In this document: positions 1-10,600 of the stretch, piece by piece
Layout: every line of letters starts with the position of its first letter
Numbering within the stretch: the stretch's first letter is position 1
NCBI RefSeq assembly: GCF_025340265.1
Contig: NZ_CP022707.1
Span: 248,001 to 312,000, forward strand
Direction: 5' to 3'
DNA from: Novosphingobium sp. 9
GTDB lineage: Bacteria; Pseudomonadota; Alphaproteobacteria; Sphingomonadales; Sphingomonadaceae
Length of the DNA: 64,000 nt
Notes under the pieces: generated by a model
What the model was told of the DNA's origin: nothing
What the model saw: only the letters and a program-made list of their open reading frames with translations
Database searches by the model: none
Position numbers and translations under genes: made by a program

Positions 1-1323
1 CGCCGCCGCGATCATGTGGAAGAACGTGCCCGTCACGCGCCCGCGATGCGATCCGGTCTCGGCAACCTCTGCCCCTTCCGCGTCGGTGACATGCGCCAGC
101 GGTGCGTCGCGCTGTTCGAGGATCGTGGTGTAGTGAAACTCGTGCCCGCGCAGCGCCGTGCCGCTCGCCAGCCCCGAGAGCGGGGCCAGCAGCCGGGCAT
201 GACGATAGCCAAGGTGCATCTTGCGCTGCGCATGGCTGGTGACGAGGCCGAGCAGCCCGGCCATCCGGTGCGCCTCCCCCGCCTTGTCGACCAGCGCCTC
301 GCCCAGCACCATGTAGCCACCGCACTCACCATGGACGGGCCGCGTCCCGGCGTGACGGCGCAGGCCGTCGAGGAAAGTCGTGGCCGCCGCGATGGTCCCT
401 GCGTGAAGCTCGGGATAGCCGCCCGGAAGCCAGACCATGTCGGCATCCGCATCCGGCGCCTCATCGGCCAGCGGCGAGAACGGCACGATCTCGGCCCCGG
501 CTTGCCGCCAGTGCTCCAGCAGGTGCGGATAGGTGAACGAGAACGCCGCATCGCGCGCCATGGCGATGCGCTGCGCAGGGGGAAGCGGCAGGCTTACCGC
601 AAAATCTCCCGCGCCGAGAGGCAGCGACCGCGCTGCCGCGCGCACGGCATCCAGATCGACATGCGCACGCAGGAACGCCGCATAATCGGCAATCGCCTGA
701 TCGAGTGCGGGATGCTCGATGGCCTGCACCAGCCCGAGATGCCGCTCCGGCAGCGTCAGGTCGCCGCGCCTCGGCAGCGCCCCGAACACCGGGATGCCCA
801 GCGCCTCGAAGCCCTTGCGGATCAGTCGCTCGTGGCGCGGACTGGCGACGCGGTTGAGGATCACGCCCGCAAACGGCAGATCGGGATCGAGCCTGGCAAA
901 GCCCAGCGCGGTCGCAGCAGCAGACTGCGCCTGCCCCGACACATCGAGCACCAGCAGCACCGGCCAGCCCATGCGCTTGGCAATGTCCGCGCTCGCCCCG
1001 TTGCCCGTCGCGCCGGGTTTCGCGACGCCATCGAACAGCCCCATCGAACCTTCGGCGAGCACCAGATCGGCGCCGCTCGCCCGCCCCGCAAGCGCATCGA
1101 GCAGCCCGGCGTCCATCGCCCAGCTATCGAGATTGAACGAAGGCCGCCCGCAGGCCGCGCCGTGGAACGCCGGGTCGATATAATCCGGGCCGCTCTTGAA
1201 CGGTTGCACCGCCAGCCCGGCATCGGTCAACGCACGCAGCAGGCCGAGCATGACCGTGGTCTTGCCCGTGCCCGATGCAGGCGCCGCGATCAGCAGGCCC
1301 GGTGGCAAGGACAGCATGCTCAT
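1..1323 (-). CDS. cobB: Hydrogenobyrinic acid a,c-diamide synthase CobB (3' end outside window)
   Basis: ATP- and glutamine-dependent amidation of the a and c side chains of (hydrogeno)byrinic acid in aerobic cobalamin synthesis. The frame is open for all 441 codons to the left edge, so only the last few residues can be missing. An N-terminal P-loop ([10 protein letters not shown]) opens the dethiobiotin-synthetase-like domain, and the C-terminal half is a class I glutamine amidotransferase with [10 protein letters not shown] and the nucleophile Cys in [10 protein letters not shown]. The ATG overlaps the cobM stop as ATGA, so it is the last visible gene of the coupled minus-strand cob operon. 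Family assignment is secure. Confidence 0.93.
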   Translation of the reverse strand, partial: MSMLSLPPGLLIAAPASGTGKTTVMLGLLRALTDAGLAVQPFKSGPDYIDPAFHGAACGRPSFNLDSWAMDAGLLDALAGRASGADLVLAEGSMGLFDGVAKPGATGNGASADIAKRMGWPVLLVLDVSGQAQSAAATALGFARLDPDLPFAGVILNRVASPRHERLIRKGFEALGIPVFGALPRRGDLTLPERHLGLVQAIEHPALDQAIADYAAFLRAHVDLDAVRAAARSLPLGAGDFAVSLPLPPAQRIAMARDAAFSFTYPHLLEHWRQAGAEIVPFSPLADEAPDADADMVWLPGGYPELHAGTIAAATTFLDGLRRHAGTRPVHGECGGYMVLGEALVDKAGEAHRMAGLLGLVTSHAQRKMHLGYRHARLLAPLSGLASGTALRGHEFHYTTILEQRDAPLAHVTDAEGAEVAETGSHRGRVTGTFFHMIAAA

Positions 1324-2105
1324 TCGGAGCGCTCGGCGAACGGTGAGGCCGCGCTCTGCGGACGGAACCGGCGGTCGTAGCCGCGCGCATAGAGGCTGCT
1401 TTCCGCGGCCTCTTCCACGCCCAGCACCGGGCCGACGAGAATGATCGCAGTGCGTTCCATGCTGCCCGCGACTGCCGCCTCGATCGTGCCCAGCGTCGCC
1501 TGCACCACCCGCTCGTCGGGCCAGCTCGCGCGCCAGACCACCGCGACGGGGCAGTCTTCTCCATAGGCAGGCACCAGATCGGCCACCACCCGCGCAAGGT
1601 TATGGATCGAGAGGTGGATCGCCAGCGTCGCGCCGGTCGCCGCGAAATTGGTGAGGCTCTCGCGCTCGGGCATCGTGCTGGCGCGGCCCGGCGTGCGGGT
1701 CAGCACCAGCGACTGGCCGAGTTCGGGCACAGTGAGTTCCATTTCCAGCGTTGCCGCCGCCGCCGCGAAGGCCGGGACACCCGGCGTCACCGTGAAGGGA
1801 ATGCCCATCGCGCGCAGGCGCCGCACCTGCTCGCCCATTGCCGACCAGACCGAAAGATCGCCGGAATGGAGCCGCGCCACGTCCTGCCCGGCCGCGTGCG
1901 CCGCCGCGATCTCCGCCATGATCGCATCGAGATCCAGCGGCGCGGTATTGACGATCCGCGCGCCCGCAGGACAGTGCCCCAGCACCGCTTCCGGTATCAG
2001 CGATCCAGCATAGAGGCATACCGGGCTCGCCGCGATCAGATCGCGTCCGCGCAGGGTCAGCAGGTCGGGCGCGCCGGGTCCGGCGCCGATGAAGTGGACG
2101 GTCAT
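1320..2105 (-). CDS. cobM: Precorrin-4 C11-methyltransferase CobM
   Basis: SAM-dependent methylation of precorrin-4 at C-11 to give precorrin-5. The 261-residue protein is normal family length and is a single tetrapyrrole-methylase domain: [20 protein letters not shown] at the N-terminus is the characteristic GxGxGxxxLLT-type start, followed by [11 protein letters not shown] and [13 protein letters not shown]. Its ATG overlaps the cobE stop (ATGA) and its TGA overlaps the cobB start, so translation is probably coupled. It is distinguished from CobI/CobJ by the CobM-like segment [18 protein letters not shown]. Confidence 0.95.
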   Translation of the reverse strand: MTVHFIGAGPGAPDLLTLRGRDLIAASPVCLYAGSLIPEAVLGHCPAGARIVNTAPLDLDAIMAEIAAAHAAGQDVARLHSGDLSVWSAMGEQVRRLRAMGIPFTVTPGVPAFAAAAATLEMELTVPELGQSLVLTRTPGRASTMPERESLTNFAATGATLAIHLSIHNLARVVADLVPAYGEDCPVAVVWRASWPDERVVQATLGTIEAAVAGSMERTAIILVGPVLGVEEAAESSLYARGYDRRFRPQSAASPFAERSE

Positions 2106-2491
2106 GCTGCAAAAGATCCTTGCGAAGAAGCATCAATGGTGGAGGCGATGGCGCAGGTCGCCATGCCATCGGGAGAAAGGGCGCGTGGGGCCGCCAGTCG
2201 CGCACCGGAACCGGCAGCGGCCAGGGCGCTCGCCTCGGCCACGCTGCCCAGCCCGCGCGCGGCCATGCTGGCCATGGATCGGGTCAGGGTCGAAACCGTG
2301 GCGCACGCCTCCGGCGATACCGCGATCACCGGCAGGCCGAGCCATTCGGCCAGTGGGGCGAGCGCGTCAGCCTTGTCTTCCAGCGTCGCCAGATGGGTGA
2401 CGGCCGGTGTGCCCTCGGCAGCGAGTGCCAGCGCGGCCTGCAACGACGCGACTCCGGCGCCTGCGCGAAATCCGAAGCCCGCGACGATCAC
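2102..2491 (-). CDS. cobE: CobE / CbiG C-terminal-domain protein
   Basis: Small protein of about 129 residues matching CobE, the free-standing equivalent of the C-terminal domain of CbiG, which is genetically needed for aerobic cobalamin synthesis but has a poorly defined activity. Recognisable segments are [13 protein letters not shown] at the start, [22 protein letters not shown] in the middle, and the SxAEASAL region. The start chosen is a GTG overlapping the cobL stop (GTGA); the stop overlaps the cobM ATG. A longer frame exists upstream but would lie wholly inside cobL, so the coupled GTG is preferred. Confidence 0.85.
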   Translation of the reverse strand: MIVAGFGFRAGAGVASLQAALALAAEGTPAVTHLATLEDKADALAPLAEWLGLPVIAVSPEACATVSTLTRSMASMAARGLGSVAEASALAAAGSGARLAAPRALSPDGMATCAIASTIDASSQGSFAA

Positions 2492-3696
2492 AGCGTCACG
2501 CTCCACTGCACTACCGGATAGCGCGCGCGCCAGCCGTTGCGCTGCCCCAGCGGCACGGCATCGGCCAGCTCGATCCGCAGCAGGCTGCCCCCTTTCAGGC
2601 CATGCCAGCGCGCCAGCAGCGCCTCGGATTCCAGCGTCACCGCATGGGCCACCAGCCGCGTGCCGTCCCGCAGCATCGCCCAGAGCGCCTCCAGCAGCGC
2701 CTCGGACACGCCGCCGCCGACGAACACCGCGTCCGGCAGCGGCCCATCCGGCAAACCTTGTGGCACGCGCGCCGTCAGGACCTCGATCCGGTCCACACCG
2801 AGCCGCGCGGCGTTCGCTTTCGCCCGCATGGCGCGCGCAGCATCGCTCTCGATCGCCAGCGCCCGGTTGGCGGGATGCGCCAGCAGCCACTCGATCGAAA
2901 TCGAACCCGAGCCCGCACCGATGTCCCACAGTATCTCGCCGGGCCTCGGCGCCAGCGCGGAGAGGGCCAGTGCGCGCACCGGGCGCTTGGTCAGTTGGCC
3001 GTCGTGCTCGAACAGATCGTCGGGCAGGCCCGAACAGAGGGGCAGCACGATACCATCGCCTGCCGGATCGATGCCCACGGCAACCGGGTGTGCCACGTCC
3101 TCCAGCGCATAATCACCCGCCCGGACCGAGCGCAGACGCTCACGCGAGCCGCCCAGCGCCTCCAGAACATGCAGCGTCGAAGCCCCGAAACCGAGCACGT
3201 CGAGATAGCCCGCCAGATCCGCCACCGCATCGCCGTCGCGCAGCAGCGCCAGCACCCGGCGGCCCGGCGCCAGATGCGGGCGCAGGCGCTCCAGCGGCGC
3301 GGCGTGCAGGCCAAGGCAGGCGGTGTCCTGCAAGGCCCAGCCCAACCGGGAAGCCGCCAGCGAGAAAGTCGACGGCGCCGGATACGAGACCCACTCTTCA
3401 CGACCGAGATGCCGCGCAAGGCTTGTCCCCGCGCCGAACCAGAACGGATCGCCCGACGCCAGCATGACCACGCGCCGACCGCGATGGGCAAGCAACCGCG
3501 CAACGCCATCCGCGAACGGCACTGGCCATTCGAGCGTCTCGCCCGTAAGGCCGGGCGACAGGGCCAGATGGCGCGCCGATCCGGCAACCAGTTCGGCCTC
3601 GGCCAGCGCGCGGCGGGCGGCTGTCGAAAGGCCATCGAACCCGTCCTCGCCAAGGCCGACGATCGTCAACCATGCGGAAGGTGCCATGTCAGCCAT
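2488..3696 (-). CDS. cobL: Precorrin-6Y C5,15-methyltransferase (decarboxylating) CobL
   Basis: Bifunctional enzyme that methylates precorrin-6Y at C-5 and C-15 and decarboxylates the acetate side chain at C-12. About 402 residues, the full fused length. The N-terminal CbiE-like domain starts WLTIVGLGEDG; the C-terminal CbiT-like domain carries the SAM motif ILWDIGAGSGSISIEW and later AVFVGGG. The start at 3696 (MADMAPSAW) has AGGA eight bases upstream; a second ATG at 3687 is possible. Either way the 5' end overlaps or abuts divergent cobK, so its promoter must lie inside cobK. Confidence 0.94.
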   Translation of the reverse strand: MADMAPSAWLTIVGLGEDGFDGLSTAARRALAEAELVAGSARHLALSPGLTGETLEWPVPFADGVARLLAHRGRRVVMLASGDPFWFGAGTSLARHLGREEWVSYPAPSTFSLAASRLGWALQDTACLGLHAAPLERLRPHLAPGRRVLALLRDGDAVADLAGYLDVLGFGASTLHVLEALGGSRERLRSVRAGDYALEDVAHPVAVGIDPAGDGIVLPLCSGLPDDLFEHDGQLTKRPVRALALSALAPRPGEILWDIGAGSGSISIEWLLAHPANRALAIESDAARAMRAKANAARLGVDRIEVLTARVPQGLPDGPLPDAVFVGGGVSEALLEALWAMLRDGTRLVAHAVTLESEALLARWHGLKGGSLLRIELADAVPLGQRNGWRARYPVVQWSVTL

Positions 3697-4456
3697 GCCG
3701 AATGTCCTGCTGCTGGGCGGCACCACCGAGGCGAGCGCGCTGACGCAGCGGCTGGCGGCAGCAGGCATCGCCGCGACGCTGAGCTATGCCGGGCGCACGC
3801 ACGCGCCTCGCGCGCAGCCGGTGCCGGTGCGGATCGGTGGCTTCGGCGGCGTCGAGGGCCTCGCCACGTACCTGCGCGAGCACGGTGTGACCCATCTGGT
3901 CGATGCCACCCATCCCTTCGCGGCGACGATGAGTCGCCATGCCGTGGCCGCCGCCCATGAGGCAGGCATTCCCCTGATCGCGCTCACCCGTCCCGCGTGG
4001 GAGCCGGTCGCAGGCGACCGCTGGACGCGGGTTGCCGATATTCCCGAGGCTGTCGCCGCGCTCGAAGGACCGGCGCGGTCGGTAATGCTGGCGCTCGGGC
4101 GGATGCATGTCGAGGCGTTTGCCGCGCAGCCGCAGCACCACTATCTGCTGCGCTTCGTCGATACGCCCGATACGCCCCCCGTGCTTCCCCGCCACAGCCT
4201 CGTCGTCGATCGCGGGCCGTTCACCGTCGAGGGCGACCGCGCACTGATGGCCGCGCACGGCATCGCGGTCGTGGTCTGCAAGAACGCGGGCGGCACCGGC
4301 GCTGCCGCGAAACTGGCCGCAGCGCGCGCTCTCAGCCTGCGCGTGGTGATGATCGACCGCCCGGCCGTGCCCGAACGGCACGAGACGCACGATATCGACG
4401 CGGTGCTGCGCTGGCTGGGTCACGCCGTGCCCTCCGGCACCGAGCGCGGGGTGTAG
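3686..4456 (+). CDS. cobK: Precorrin-6A reductase CobK
   Basis: NADPH-dependent reduction of precorrin-6A to precorrin-6B. The 256-residue protein begins MSAMPNVLLLGGTTEASAL, the usual CobK N-terminus, and contains VDATHPFAATMS and the late segment VVCKNAGGTGAAAKLAAAR, both diagnostic. A strong GGAAGG site sits five bases before the ATG at 3686. It is the only cob gene here on the plus strand. Its start overlaps the divergent cobL start by 11 bp and its last 37 bp overlap the convergent end of cobJ, so it is packed between them without any intergenic DNA. Confidence 0.93.
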   Translation: MSAMPNVLLLGGTTEASALTQRLAAAGIAATLSYAGRTHAPRAQPVPVRIGGFGGVEGLATYLREHGVTHLVDATHPFAATMSRHAVAAAHEAGIPLIALTRPAWEPVAGDRWTRVADIPEAVAALEGPARSVMLALGRMHVEAFAAQPQHHYLLRFVDTPDTPPVLPRHSLVVDRGPFTVEGDRALMAAHGIAVVVCKNAGGTGAAAKLAAARALSLRVVMIDRPAVPERHETHDIDAVLRWLGHAVPSGTERGV

Positions 4457-5187
4457 AGCAACGGATTTCCCTTGCGCGCGATCAGCCGGGTCCGGCTCGA
4501 TCCGACGATCACCATCGTGCGCATGTCGGCCATTTCAGGTGTTGCCTCGGCGAGCGGGACGACGCGCAGCTCTTCCTCTGGCGTGCTGACGGCACGGGCG
4601 AACAGGATCAGCCGCTCCGGCTCGCAGACGTCGCGCAAGGTGTTCAGAACGCGCGCGAAACCTTCTGGGCGCGCCTTCGAACGCGGGTTGTAGAACGCCA
4701 TGGCGAAGTCCGCCTCCACCGCAAGGCGCAGGCGCTTCTCGATCAAGGCCCAGGGCTTGAGATTGTCCGAGAGATTGATCGCGCAGAAATCGTGCCCCAG
4801 CGGCGCCCCGGCGCGCGCGCTGGCCGCCAGCATCGCGGTGATGCCGGGCAGCACGCGAATGTCGAGATCGCGCCATTCCTTCGGTGCTGCCTCCAGCGCC
4901 TCGAACACCGCCGAAGCCATTGCGAAGACGCCCGGATCGCCCGAGGAAACGACGACGACGCGCGCGCCCTTGGCGGCCAGTTCGAGCGCCAGTCGCGCGC
5001 GATCGAGTTCCACCCGGTTGTCGGAGCCGTGCAGCGTCAGGCCTTCGCGAGGCGCGACACGGGCGACGTAGGGGAAATAGCCGATAACGTCGCTCGCCTC
5101 GGCCAGTGCGGCGGTGACTTCGGGCGTCACCAGTGCCGCATCGCCCGGCCCGAGGCCGACGATGGACAGCCATCCTGCTGACATCAT
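4420..5187 (-). CDS. cobJ: Precorrin-3B C17-methyltransferase CobJ
   Basis: SAM-dependent C-17 methylation with ring contraction, turning precorrin-3B into precorrin-4. About 255 residues, family length. It starts MMSAGWLSIVGLGPGDAALV and shows VVSSGDPGVFAMAS, VLPGITAMLAASA, and FYNPRSKARPEGF, which is typical of CobJ. A good purine-rich site (AGGGGAGAAG) precedes the ATG at 5187, which itself overlaps the cobI stop as ATGA. The 3' end runs 37 bp into the convergent cobK. Confidence 0.95.
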   Translation of the reverse strand: MMSAGWLSIVGLGPGDAALVTPEVTAALAEASDVIGYFPYVARVAPREGLTLHGSDNRVELDRARLALELAAKGARVVVVSSGDPGVFAMASAVFEALEAAPKEWRDLDIRVLPGITAMLAASARAGAPLGHDFCAINLSDNLKPWALIEKRLRLAVEADFAMAFYNPRSKARPEGFARVLNTLRDVCEPERLILFARAVSTPEEELRVVPLAEATPEMADMRTMVIVGSSRTRLIARKGNPLLYTPRSVPEGTA

Positions 5188-5921
5188 GGTCTTCTCCCCT
5201 GTCCGTGGATCAGCAGGATCGAGAAGTACGGCGCGACCGCCTCGGCCTGCGCCAGCGGGGTGACGCGCTCTGCGGGCATCGCCGCATGCTCCACCAGCCA
5301 CGCCTCGTGCTCGCGACCGGCGGCGATGACCGCGCGGCGCAACTTGCCGAGATTACGCCCGATCTTCATCACCACCAGCGCATCGGTATCGGCGATCCGA
5401 CGCGCCAGTTCCGCCTCGGGAAGCGTTGCCATGGCCACCGTCAGCACATCGTCGCCCCAGGTGATCGGCACGCCACTGGCATGCCATGCCCCCGCCATCC
5501 CGGTGATGCCGGGCACCACCTCTACCGGCGCATGGTCTTTCAGGCGCGAGTGCAAGTGCATGAAAGAGCCGTAGAAAAACGGATCGCCCTCGCACAGGAC
5601 GACCACATCCTCCCCCTTCTCCAGCACATCGCGCAGAGAACGGGTACAACCGGCATAGAAGCGGGACAGGGCCACGTTGTACGCAGGATCGGTCAGCGCG
5701 ATCTCGGTAGTAACGGGATATTCCAGCGCGATCTCGATCACATCCTCGCGCAACATCCCCTCGACGATGCGGCGCGCGTGGCCCGAACGCCCCGCCTTGC
5801 GGAAATAGGCGACGTGGCGCGCGCCGCGCACCAGCCGGTCTGCGCGCACGCTCATCAGGTCCGCCGCGCCGGGGCCGAGGCCCACGCCATAGACCTTGCC
5901 CGATGTCACCGCCCCGCTCAT
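5184..5921 (-). CDS. cobI: Precorrin-2 C20-methyltransferase CobI
   Basis: Methylates precorrin-2 at C-20 to give precorrin-3A, the branch step away from siroheme and heme d1. About 245 residues. The start MSGAVTSGKVYGVGLGPGA is chosen because its ATG overlaps the cobH TGA (ATGA); a much longer open frame upstream lies inside cobH and is ignored. Visible motifs: GLGPGAADLMSVRA, LCEGDPFFYGSFMHLHSRL, and VPGITGMAGAWHASGVPI. It lies in the coupled order cobG-cobH-cobI-cobJ seen in many aerobic producers. Confidence 0.95.
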   Translation of the reverse strand: MSGAVTSGKVYGVGLGPGAADLMSVRADRLVRGARHVAYFRKAGRSGHARRIVEGMLREDVIEIALEYPVTTEIALTDPAYNVALSRFYAGCTRSLRDVLEKGEDVVVLCEGDPFFYGSFMHLHSRLKDHAPVEVVPGITGMAGAWHASGVPITWGDDVLTVAMATLPEAELARRIADTDALVVMKIGRNLGKLRRAVIAAGREHEAWLVEHAAMPAERVTPLAQAEAVAPYFSILLIHGQGRRP

Positions 5922-6547
5922 TCCGCCCGGCTCGCCAGTGCGTTGAGTGCCGCGACGGTGATCGCGCTTCCGCCCAGCCGCCCCTCGACCACACAGCACG
6001 GCACCGGCATCGCCTGCCACAGCGCCGCCTTCGATTCGACCGCGCCCACGAAGCCGACCGGGCAGCCGATGATCGCGGCGGGGCGCGGGCAGGCCGGGTC
6101 CTCCAGCATGTTGAGCAGGTGGAACAGCGCCGTCGGGGCATTGCCGATCGCGACAACCGCGCCTGCCAGATGCGGGCGCCACAGTTCGAGCGCGGCGGCG
6201 GAGCGGGTATTGCCCATCGCCTGCGCCAGCGCGGGCACTTGCGGATCGTGGAGCGTACAGAGCACCGCGTTGTCCGCCGGCAGGCGCGCGCGGGTGATCC
6301 CTTCGGAGACCATGCGCGCATCGCACAGGACCGGCGCGCCCGCCGCCAGCGCCGCGCGCGCGACCTCGGCAAAGCCCGGCGAGAAGCGGATATGCGGCGC
6401 CAGATCGACCATGCCCGCCGCGTGGATCATGCGCACGGCGACCGGCTCCTCCTCTGCCGAAAAACGCGACAGGTCGGCCTCGGCGCGGATCGTGGCGAAG
6501 GACTGGCGGTAGATCGCCGCGCCATCGGTTTCATAAAGATGCGGCAT
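5918..6547 (-). CDS. cobH: Precorrin-8X methylmutase CobH
   Basis: Moves the C-11 methyl group to C-12, forming hydrogenobyrinic acid. The 209-residue protein has the catalytic histidine (about His42) in the context VRMIHAAGMVDL, followed by VLCDARMVSEGI and the conserved segment AAIIGCPVGFVGAVESKAAL near residues 150-170. The ATG overlaps the cobG stop (TGATG) and the TGA overlaps the cobI start. Longer upstream frames lie within cobG. Confidence 0.95.
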   Translation of the reverse strand: MPHLYETDGAAIYRQSFATIRAEADLSRFSAEEEPVAVRMIHAAGMVDLAPHIRFSPGFAEVARAALAAGAPVLCDARMVSEGITRARLPADNAVLCTLHDPQVPALAQAMGNTRSAAALELWRPHLAGAVVAIGNAPTALFHLLNMLEDPACPRPAAIIGCPVGFVGAVESKAALWQAMPVPCCVVEGRLGGSAITVAALNALASRAE

Positions 6548-7680
6548 CAGGCGGCTCCAAATCGGGCAAGCAGGTCGGCGGGCGTCAGGCCGGATTGCTC
6601 CGGCGGCGCCCCGGCACGGGCATGGAAGGCAAGATCGAAAAGACCCTCGCGCCCGGTCAGCACGAGGTCGGCAGGGGCCGAGCGGGCGCAGCCCTTGGCA
6701 CAGCCCGAGACATGCAGCCGCCCGAGCACCAGCGGCGCCAGCGCACGGGCCAGATCGCGCGTGGAGACGCTCGCCTGCGGGCATTGCGGCGCGCCGGGGC
6801 AGGCATCGACATGGAGCAGCGCGGCATCGGCAGGATCGGCCAGCGCATCGTCGAAGACACCCTCGACGAGCACCCGGCGCCCCGGCAGAAAACGCAAGCC
6901 CGTCGCTTGCGGATGGTCCAGCAGGGCTTCGAAACGCGCCGCATCGGCCTGTCCGAACGGGAGGACGACGAGCGTTCCCAGCGGATGCACGCCGGAATCG
7001 GGAAGCGCTGCACCGGCTGCTGGCGCGACCGCCTCCGCCGCCCAATCCGGCAAAGCCGCATGGTGCCGGGCCATCCGGCCCGAGGCCGCGCCGCCGCTCG
7101 CGACGAACCACTGCGCCAGCCCCGGCAGCGCCTCGACTTCCGATCCCGGTGCCAGCGGCGCGCCCGCCTCGCGGCCATCGGCGCGCAGGATCAGGGCACC
7201 ATCCAGCCCCCGCTCGATGCGGAAATCGCCCGGCTCTTCGCGCAACATCGGCGCAGCACCGGCATCGATCACGAAGCCCATCTTGCCGGGCAGTTCGGGA
7301 AATTCCGGCAGCTTGTCGAGCAAGGCCAAGGCGATACGATGCGTATCATCGCCCACCTGCCAGTCCGGCGCGACCAGCACATTGCGGCGCGCCTCACGCA
7401 GCGGTTCGGCATCGACCAGAGCGAGCGCGACCAGCTTGTCGAGCAACTCCGGCCAGCCCGCTTCCTGCACCCCGCGCAGTTGCAGATTGGCGCGACTGGT
7501 CACGTCGATCAGGCCATTGCCGAAGCGGCGCGCAAGTCCTGCGAGCGCCAGTCCCTGCTCGCGCGAGAGGCGCGCGAGGCGGGGCTTGACGCGCATCAGC
7601 AGGCCATCGCCTGCCGCCATCGGTCGCCATGCGTCGGGGCACCAGCCCCGGATGGCGAAAGTGCCTTGCGACGCGCTCAT
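6547..7680 (-). CDS. cobG: Precorrin-3B synthase CobG
   Basis: Oxygen-dependent hydroxylation and lactone formation on precorrin-3A; this enzyme defines the aerobic (late cobalt insertion) route. About 377 residues. The fold is that of sulfite/nitrite reductases, with the N-terminal half containing NGLIDVTSRANLQLRG and a C-terminal Fe-S/siroheme-type cysteine set CPGAPQCPQ ... CAKGC. ATG overlaps the cobN stop (ATGA). Its presence together with cobN indicates that cobalt is chelated late by CobN with CobS/CobT, which are not in this window. Confidence 0.93.
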   Translation of the reverse strand: MSASQGTFAIRGWCPDAWRPMAAGDGLLMRVKPRLARLSREQGLALAGLARRFGNGLIDVTSRANLQLRGVQEAGWPELLDKLVALALVDAEPLREARRNVLVAPDWQVGDDTHRIALALLDKLPEFPELPGKMGFVIDAGAAPMLREEPGDFRIERGLDGALILRADGREAGAPLAPGSEVEALPGLAQWFVASGGAASGRMARHHAALPDWAAEAVAPAAGAALPDSGVHPLGTLVVLPFGQADAARFEALLDHPQATGLRFLPGRRVLVEGVFDDALADPADAALLHVDACPGAPQCPQASVSTRDLARALAPLVLGRLHVSGCAKGCARSAPADLVLTGREGLFDLAFHARAGAPPEQSGLTPADLLARFGAA

Positions 7681-10600
7681 GACCGCGCCTCCCGTTCGGC
7701 CAGATCGGTCAGGATTGAGTTGCGCCGCGTCGTCCACAGCCCCGCCGCGTGGAGCGCGGCAAAGCGCGCTTCCATCGCCGCCAGCGCCTGCGGGTTCGCC
7801 TGTTCCAGAAAGGCGCGCACTACCGCTTCGCCCAGCGTCGCGTCGTAATAGAGATCGAACAGGTGCGAGGGCACGGCCCCTGTCGCATGGCCCTGCCCCA
7901 GATGCGCGAAGGCGCCAAGGTGGTCGAGCGTCGCGGAAAGTTCCGCCCCGCCGCGAAAGCCGTGGCGCATCATTCCGGCGATCCAGCCGGGATGCGCAGC
8001 ACGAGCCCGCACCACGCGGGCGATCTCTTCGATCAGCGTGCGCGCGACCGGGCGCGTCGGATCGCGGCTGTCGAGGTGGTAGAGCGCCGAGCTTCCCCCG
8101 GCCACATCCTGCGCGGCGGCAAAGCCCGCCTCGTGCGCGGCATAGTCCGCCGCCAGCAGCAGATCGGTTTCGGCCAGATCCTGCAAATGCACGAAAGCAT
8201 CCGCCCCGGCGACCCGGCGACGCAGGCCTTCGGGGTCCGCCTGCCCGTCGGACGTGTCGAGCGCATGGTCGGAGGCCGCCAGCCACGCCTCACCCGCAGC
8301 GATGCGCGCTGCCTCGCGATAGTCTTCCGCCGCCCCGCCGATGCCCAGACCATAGCGCCCCGGCTGCGGCCCGTAGACGCGCGGACCGGCGCTTTCGGAG
8401 GTGAAGGGGTTCCAGTCCTCGGGCTCGTCGCGCTCGCACAGCGCGCGCACCGCCTGCCCGAACAGCACCGGCAGCGTGGGGAAGGCATCGCGAAACAGCC
8501 CCGAGACGCGCAAGGTGGCATCGATGCGCGGGCGGTCGAGCATCGCCAGCGGCAGGATTTCCACGCCGGTCACGCGGCCCGATGCATTGTCCCACACCGG
8601 CTTCGCGCCCAGCAGGTGCAGCGCCATCGCGAACTCCTCGCCCGCCGTGCGCATCGTCGCCGAGCCCCACAGGTCGATCACCAGCCCGCGCGGATAGTCG
8701 CCATGGTCCTGCAGATGGCGGCGCAGCAGTTCCTCGGCCAGCACCACGCCCTGCTCATAGGCGGTGCGCGATGGCACGGCGCGCGGATCGATGGTGTAGA
8801 GGTTGCGTCCGGTCGGCAGCACATCGCTGCGCCCGCGATAGGGCGAACCCGAAGGCCCCGGCGCCACCCGCGCGCCGTCCAGCGCGGCGAGCAGACCGGC
8901 GCGCTCGGCAGTGCCCTGCTCGCCCCGCCCGAAGATGTGCAGGCCATCGCCGAACTGGCTGTCCTTCACATCGCACACGAAGCGGTCGATCCGGGTGATC
9001 GCCTCGACCAGCGACATCGCGCTGTCGAGCCCGAGTTCCTCGGCCAGCCCGAGAGCCGCCGCCTCGTCGCGGATGGCAAGCTGGAGGCGGTCGCGCCGCG
9101 CGGGGTCAAGGCCTCCGGCGTTGGAGAACTCGTCGAGCAGCGCCTCGATCCGGGCAAGGCCTGCGCCGATGCCGCTCTCGACCATCGGCGGCGGGGCATG
9201 GCCGATGGTGACGGCGGCGATCCGGCGCTTGGCCTGCGCGGCCTCGCCCGGATCGTTGACGATGAAGGGATAGACCACCGGCAGCGACCCGATCAGCGCC
9301 TCGGGCCAGCAGGCGCCCGACAGCGCCACCGCCTTGCCCGGCAGCCATTCGAGCGTGCCGTGCGCGCCCATGTGGATCAGCGCCTGAAGCCCCTGCGCAC
9401 GCAACCACAGGTAGAACGCGACATAGCCGTGGCGCGGGCAGCGGGTGGTGTCGTGATAATCCTCGTCGCGCGCGGCCACATCGCCCCGCTCAGGCTGGAG
9501 CGCGAGGGTGACGCTGCCGCAGGCAATGGCGGCAAAGTGAATACGCTCACCCTGCACCGCCGGATCGGTCTCCGGTTGGCCCCAGACGGCGAAGAGTTCG
9601 TCCCTCAGCACGGGATCGAGGCCTTCCAGCGCAGCACGGTAAGCGGCGAGCGGCCAGGTTATGGTCTGGGTCTGAAGTGCCGTGGCGAGATCGCCCGCCG
9701 GATGCGTGTCGTATCCGACCTCGGCCAGATCGTGCAGCACCGCCTCGGCGGAGGCCAGCGCATCGAGGCCGACGGCATGTGCCATCTGCTGCGCCTTGCC
9801 GGGATAGGTCGAGAGCACCAGCGCCAGCTTGCGCGCCGATGGCGGCGTGCGCGCGAGATCGACGGCAGCGGCAACGCGCGCGACGATGGCGGCGATCCGC
9901 TCCGGCTCGGCACGGTGGATGCTGCGCGCGAGGCCGAGGTCGGCGTCATGCTCGCCCGCCTGCTTGAAGCTGGCGACGCCTGCGAACAGGCGTCCGTCGA
10001 TCTCGGGCAGGACGACATGCATGGCAAGATCGGCGGCGGAAAGCCCGCGTGTGCTGCCTGCCCAGCCTTCGCGCGGGGCGGTCGCCAGCGCGATCTGGAA
10101 CACCGGCACGCCCGCAGCGTCGAGCGGCGAATGCCCGGTCTCGTCGCGCGCGGAAAAGGCGGTGGCGTTGACGATGGCGGCGGGCTTCAGGCGCGCGATC
10201 CAGCGCTCGACCTGCGCGCGCGCCGTGGGCTCCTTCAGCGAGGGCACATAAAGCGAGAGCGTACGGAAGCCCCGCGCCTCGAACGCCGCGTGCAGCGTCG
10301 CGAAAGGATCGACATCGTGCGCGGCCAGATAGGCGCGGTAGAACAGGATCAACGCGAGCGGACGCCCGTCAGACGCCACATCGTCAGGCACCACATCGTC
10401 GGGATCGCACGGCCCGGACTGCGGATGCCAGCCACCGGCCAGCGGCAGCGGCACACACTCCGGCACCTCGCCGCGATACCCGGCGCCGATGCGCGCCAGC
10501 AGCGTCAGCGCCCCGCGCGCCGCATCCGCGCCGCCTGCCTCGCAACGGCGGGACAGGTCCGCCAGCACCTCGGGCGGCAGAGTGGAGGCGCTTTCCAGTC

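Noticed and set aside
16..1380. 454-codon open frame on the plus strand over cobB
   Set aside because: Reads antisense to a clearly recognisable CobB; Arg/Pro-rich composition typical of shadow frames in GC-rich DNA.
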